Shown here: positions 6,266-8,449 of the stretch, piece by piece
Layout of the letters: the number at the start of each line of letters is the position of its first letter
Position numbering within the stretch: the first letter of the stretch is position 1
Origin: Cellvibrio sp.
GTDB lineage: Bacteria > Pseudomonadota > Gammaproteobacteria > Pseudomonadales > Cellvibrionaceae
Direction of reading: 5' to 3'
DNA: 8,449 nucleotides
Assembly (NCBI GenBank): GCA_003524365.1
Contig: DQHS01000237.1
Coordinates: forward strand, 155 to 8,603
Program-made: the position numbers and the translations under genes
The notes under the pieces: generated by a model
Told to the model about the DNA's origin: nothing
The model's database searches: none
Seen by the model: only the letters and a program-made list of their open reading frames with translations

Positions 6266-6599
6266 CTTATCTCCTTTTAAAACTAGCTTTTTTTCTCAAC
6301 TTGAAAGCATTTATAGATTTAGGCGACCACATTGGCCCATATAAAATCTTAGTAATTTTCTTAATTCGGCTAAGAGCGGACCTGATTATTATCAGGTTCG
6401 TCGAGTGCTGCTTTGGGCATTGATACGACCTTCATATTAGTTAAGTAGCAACTGCATTCATTAATTCAGATAGCGGCCAAAAGCGAAAGCTAGTCACTCA
6501 TCATTTCCCCAGATTGATATAATCAATAAAGCAGAGCATTTTTATTAAGACTTTGATTCGTTTTTTCCTGCAAGTCGAGCATAACTCCCACCCTATGTG
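6266..6599. other. Spacer between the two accessory genes, with a split small ORF and a hairpin
   Basis: The 334-bp spacer contains a 7-bp inverted repeat ACCTGAT/ATCAGGT (6380-6386 and 6391-6397) without a T-run. On the minus strand a 16-codon ORF (6370-6420; MPKAALDEPDNNQVRS) starts 7 bases after a GAAGG motif. A second minus-strand frame stays open from about 6450 to a TAA at 6267-6269, one base before the ATG of the 164-residue gene. Joined by a frameshift, they would give about 50 residues. This may be a remnant of a small basic protein or chance. Confidence 0.35.
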
Positions 6600-7823
6600 T
6601 CAACTACCACTAGGCGGACCAATAAATCTAGGTTTTGGATACTCGTCATTCTCCAATGCAACATCGATCATACGTAGCAGCCCCCTGAGTAGTTCGTCCG
6701 GAGAACCAAGATGCAAGGTTATTATATGTAGTGCTGAATAGTCTAATAGAATACAAGGCACATTCGTGTCTTTTACAACAGTTAAAACAGGTAGGCTGCA
6801 TAATTTATAGTCATCGTCGAACATCTCCCGGACTATTAAGAGCCCTACTATTAAACGATCTGTAACTTTTAGTACATGCGCACCAGACGAAGTGCTTATA
6901 TCTAATTCGTGACGATTCTTAATATAAGAAAGTGCCCCTCGAAGCTGTCCTGCGCCCTTTTTAATATGCGATCGAATAGCGGAGCGCTTTCTATTAATAG
7001 TTCTTTTCAGCGTGGCTTCATTGTTAGGGCTGTCCTTCGCTTGAACAACTAACAACATTTCTTCGGTATGGCACAGTATATCGGCAAGTTCGGTGCCAGA
7101 ATCCGTTCGCTCAGGGTTTAGAAAGATTGAATCTCCAGGGAAGACCCTTCGTAGCATACGTACTAAATCACGCTCTTGAAACGAACCAGGCTCATCGCGT
7201 TCGAGGCTTGTGATATTCGGATTATTCCCCGCCCCGTGAAAATTATATGCTTCTGGTCGAGCATCAAAAAATAGAAAATCATCGGGATAAAGATTCTTTT
7301 CAAACTTAACAACGAATGCCCGAGAGTCATCCACATTTGTTCGTTGTCCAAACCACTCCTCCATTGATGTAAGAGTTTTGATCACCTCGTCACTTCTGAA
7401 TTTTTTAAATTTAGCATTCAACATTACCGAACTAAATCTTTCTTTATCTTCTAGTTGCGCACGGACTCCCAAAAGTTCCCGATCAAGCTCGTCGAAAAAA
7501 TACAGATCAAATGAAGGTTGGCTGAAAACTGAAATCAAATCTGAAAGGAGCTCATCACCAAAGTATAGTGGTGATGATAAGGCTAAAGGTTCATCGTGAT
7601 CATCAAAGAATGCAGTAATAAACCCTAGACTTCCATTTTCAGTTTCCTCATCGGGAATTAAGTAGATCTTTATTTCTTGATTAAGCCGAGCCGTAAGCAG
7701 AGCCTCTTTAGTTGCTTTCACTAGCAATACATATCGGTTCTCTACGGTCAAGCGAACTGGCTGAAAACCATAAGCAAGCTGTCCGAGATGAGAAAGTATA
7801 GCCGGGTAGTTAACTGAGAACAT
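6600..7823 (-). CDS. Putative PD-(D/E)XK-like nuclease-domain protein of unknown family (407 residues)
   Basis: No named family was recognised. Residues 1 to about 150 form an unassigned alpha/beta region, with FDLYFFDELDRELLGVRA at 105-122. A nuclease-like core follows at about 212-300. Its elements are a helix with FQERDLVRMLRRVF (E217), then TELADIL (E245, D248), then a hydrophobic strand LLVVQAKDS (Q261, K263). A basic helix RTINRKRSAIRSHIKKGAGQLRGAL contains Q293. The order E...D-(about 12)-(E/Q)-x-K fits the PD-(D/E)XK restriction-endonuclease-like fold, with Q in place of the usual E of the ExK motif. The rest (about 318-407) has hydrophobic strands and ends in IGPPSGS. No signal peptide is visible, so it is probably cytoplasmic. 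The start at 7823 has GAGGGA upstream. It sits alone in an A+T-rich segment with wide flanks and no methylase or ATPase partner in view. A defence role is possible but unproven. Confidence 0.75.
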   Translation of the reverse strand: MFSVNYPAILSHLGQLAYGFQPVRLTVENRYVLLVKATKEALLTARLNQEIKIYLIPDEETENGSLGFITAFFDDHDEPLALSSPLYFGDELLSDLISVFSQPSFDLYFFDELDRELLGVRAQLEDKERFSSVMLNAKFKKFRSDEVIKTLTSMEEWFGQRTNVDDSRAFVVKFEKNLYPDDFLFFDARPEAYNFHGAGNNPNITSLERDEPGSFQERDLVRMLRRVFPGDSIFLNPERTDSGTELADILCHTEEMLLVVQAKDSPNNEATLKRTINRKRSAIRSHIKKGAGQLRGALSYIKNRHELDISTSSGAHVLKVTDRLIVGLLIVREMFDDDYKLCSLPVLTVVKDTNVPCILLDYSALHIITLHLGSPDELLRGLLRMIDVALENDEYPKPRFIGPPSGS

Positions 7824-7905
7824 TATTCCCTCTGGGTAGTCTTAGATTGCTAGAAATCCATTTAGTCTGAAGTTGCATTCAACTGCAGAGTAAATATCGC
7901 GATGT

Positions 7906-8007
7906 AACAAACTACACGCGGCGATACTGCATAGGCGCCATTTACAATACATCAGATACATTGTCCGCACAGCCCTTCCATTAACTTCCGCTTTGAGTGC
8001 TTTGCTG
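7906..8007 (+). repeat. Imperfect long inverted repeat, faintly attC-like
   Basis: On the plus strand AACAAACTACACGCGG (7906-7921) is partly complementary to CCGCTTTGAGTGCTTTGCTG (7988-8007). The layout resembles the L''/L' arms of an integron attC site. However, the expected terminal GTTRRRY core is absent (GCTGCCC instead) and ATGTAAC is one base off RYYYAAC, so at best it is decayed. Confidence 0.2.
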
Positions 8008-8106
8008 CCCTTAAAATCCGTTGCGGTTCGCAAGCTCACCAGCAACCTACATTCTGGTTAAAATTTTTTAACGGAGTTAGATGCGAATTTATTTATTGCG
8101 TGATAC

Positions 8107-8133
8107 TGAAACCGCATAGGGTATGCGGTTTCA
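8107..8133. repeat. Perfect 12-bp hairpin with GGG loop
   Basis: TGAAACCGCATA (8107-8118) and its exact reverse complement (8122-8133) flank GGG. No T-run follows on either strand, so it does not look like an ordinary intrinsic terminator. It may be a processing/stability hairpin, a REP-like unit or a binding site. Confidence 0.7.
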
Positions 8134-8197
8134 TGTGCAGGGTAATATTGTATCTTATTACGGGGGGCGCAATGCGCGTGCAGAAAGGAATGGAGAT

Positions 8198-8223
8198 GCC
8201 TTGGCTCCAGTGGGGGCCAAGGC
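8198..8223 (-). terminator. GC-rich hairpin just after the regulator gene, possible terminator
   Basis: GCCTTGGC (8198-8205) pairs with GCCAAGGC (8216-8223). The stem extends inward through one G-T and two C-G pairs to an AGTG tetraloop, about 11 bp in all. It begins 7 bases after the stop codon of the minus-strand regulator. The minus-strand tail is pyrimidine-rich rather than a pure T-run, so termination is plausible but not certain. Confidence 0.5.
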
Positions 8224-8230
8224 CTAGTGC

Positions 8231-8449
8231 TTATTTTAATGGGAAATAAATATCGGTAATGAGGTCGCATTCGTCGACCTCGTAGATGAAATTAACGTAG
8301 TGGAAAAAGCAGGGGTAATCGCGCATTTCTTCACCGCTGTTGGGCAACCATTCGCGGTAAAACGCGTAGATGCTGGTGTCCAAATTATTGTGGCTGCCTT
8401 TGTGCCGAATAACGGCGCATTTTCCGCCGGGAATTATTCCGGCTTTTAC
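8231..8449 (-). CDS. C-terminal part of a regulator with GyrI-like effector-binding domain (AraC-type likely), 5' end outside window
   Basis: Only the last 72 codons are visible, and the gene runs off the right edge. The sequence IIPGGKCAVIRHKGSHNNLD, then IYAFYREWLPNSGEEMRDYP, CFFHYVNFIYEVDECDLITD and IYFPLK matches the C-terminal half of the GyrI-like small-molecule-binding domain. In this family GG-x-x-A-x-x-x-H-x-G is a hallmark, and the acidic tail ending IYxPLK is typical. The domain most often follows an AraC-type DNA-binding domain in proteins of about 280-300 residues, or occurs alone as SbmC/GyrI. The HTH is outside the window, so the AraC assignment is an inference. The stop TAA is followed by a strong hairpin at 8198-8223. 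Confidence 0.85.
   Translation of the reverse strand, partial: VKAGIIPGGKCAVIRHKGSHNNLDTSIYAFYREWLPNSGEEMRDYPCFFHYVNFIYEVDECDLITDIYFPLK

Larger units (their letters stand above)
7824..8230. other. Non-coding, inverted-repeat-rich spacer upstream of the nuclease-like gene
   Basis: The 407-bp stretch should hold the promoter of the nuclease-like gene. It contains an imperfect inverted repeat about 100 bp across (7906-7921 with 7988-8007), a perfect GTTAAAA/TTTTAAC pair (8057-8063 and 8066-8072), and three hairpins between 8107 and 8223. The only longer open frame starts at a TTG and has no recognisable protein features, so I leave it out. Confidence 0.5.

Noticed and set aside
6380..6405. GGTTCG near a hairpin, suggestive of a tRNA T-arm
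   Set aside because: No acceptor stem, anticodon arm or D-arm could be fitted around it.
7842..8045. 67-codon minus-strand frame upstream of the nuclease-like gene
   Set aside because: It starts with TTG and has no good ribosome binding site. It runs through the inverted repeat and shows no family resemblance.
8076..8082. GTTAGAT, a match to the integron core GTTRRRY
   Set aside because: No RYYYAAC partner with matching arms was found at attC distance on either strand. The only candidate on the minus strand (ATTCAAC at 7877-7883 read on plus) is 206 bp away without complementary arms.
8058..8270. 70-codon minus-strand frame
   Set aside because: It overlaps the end of the regulator gene in another frame and is made mostly of hairpin sequence.
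1..8449. CRISPR array, transposon ends or prophage genes
   Set aside because: No regularly spaced direct repeats, no transposase, integrase or phage structural genes were seen on either strand.

Overview
The window looks like the chromosome of a polysaccharide-degrading gammaproteobacterium, most likely Cellvibrio or a close relative (Cellvibrionaceae). This is inferred from the large multi-module lipoprotein glycoside hydrolase with a Ser/Ala linker and CBM6, the neighbouring GH30 enzyme, the small DUF2986-type gene and the moderate GC of the core genes. No rRNA, tRNA, CRISPR array, transposase or integrase was found.

Layout. (1) 1-3879, minus strand: a beta-glucan degradation pair. A secreted GH30 enzyme (cut off at the left edge) lies downstream of an 872-residue lipoprotein with GH5, a CBM-like module, FN3 and CBM6. 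A 15-bp perfect hairpin with T-runs on both sides separates them. The GH5 resembles exo-1,3-beta-glucanases and the GH30 resembles glucosylceramidase/beta-1,6-glucanase enzymes. Together they suggest attack on mixed 1,3/1,6-beta-glucans such as laminarin or fungal wall glucan (inference). (2) 4192-5620: small housekeeping-type genes. These are a 47-residue DUF2986-like protein (minus), a secreted NIPSNAP-family protein (plus) and a ribosome-associated HPF/RaiA-type protein (plus). The last is preceded by an undescribed 28-codon upstream ORF whose end carries its ribosome binding site. (3) 5771-7823: a visibly more A+T-rich accessory segment with two minus-strand genes of unknown function. One is a 164-residue protein. 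The other is a 407-residue protein with a PD-(D/E)XK-like nuclease core. Wide non-coding flanks surround both, and a broken-looking small ORF precedes the first. (4) 7824-8230: non-coding DNA rich in inverted repeats, including an imperfect 100-bp inverted repeat reminiscent of a decayed attC site and three compact hairpins. (5) 8231-8449, minus: the C-terminal end of a regulator with a GyrI-like effector-binding domain, cut off at the right edge.

The most novel candidates are the accessory pair at 5771-7823, the hpf leader ORF, and the hairpin-rich spacer at 7900-8225. None is proven to be a system. The nuclease-like gene in a likely acquired segment is the best lead for a defence-type function.
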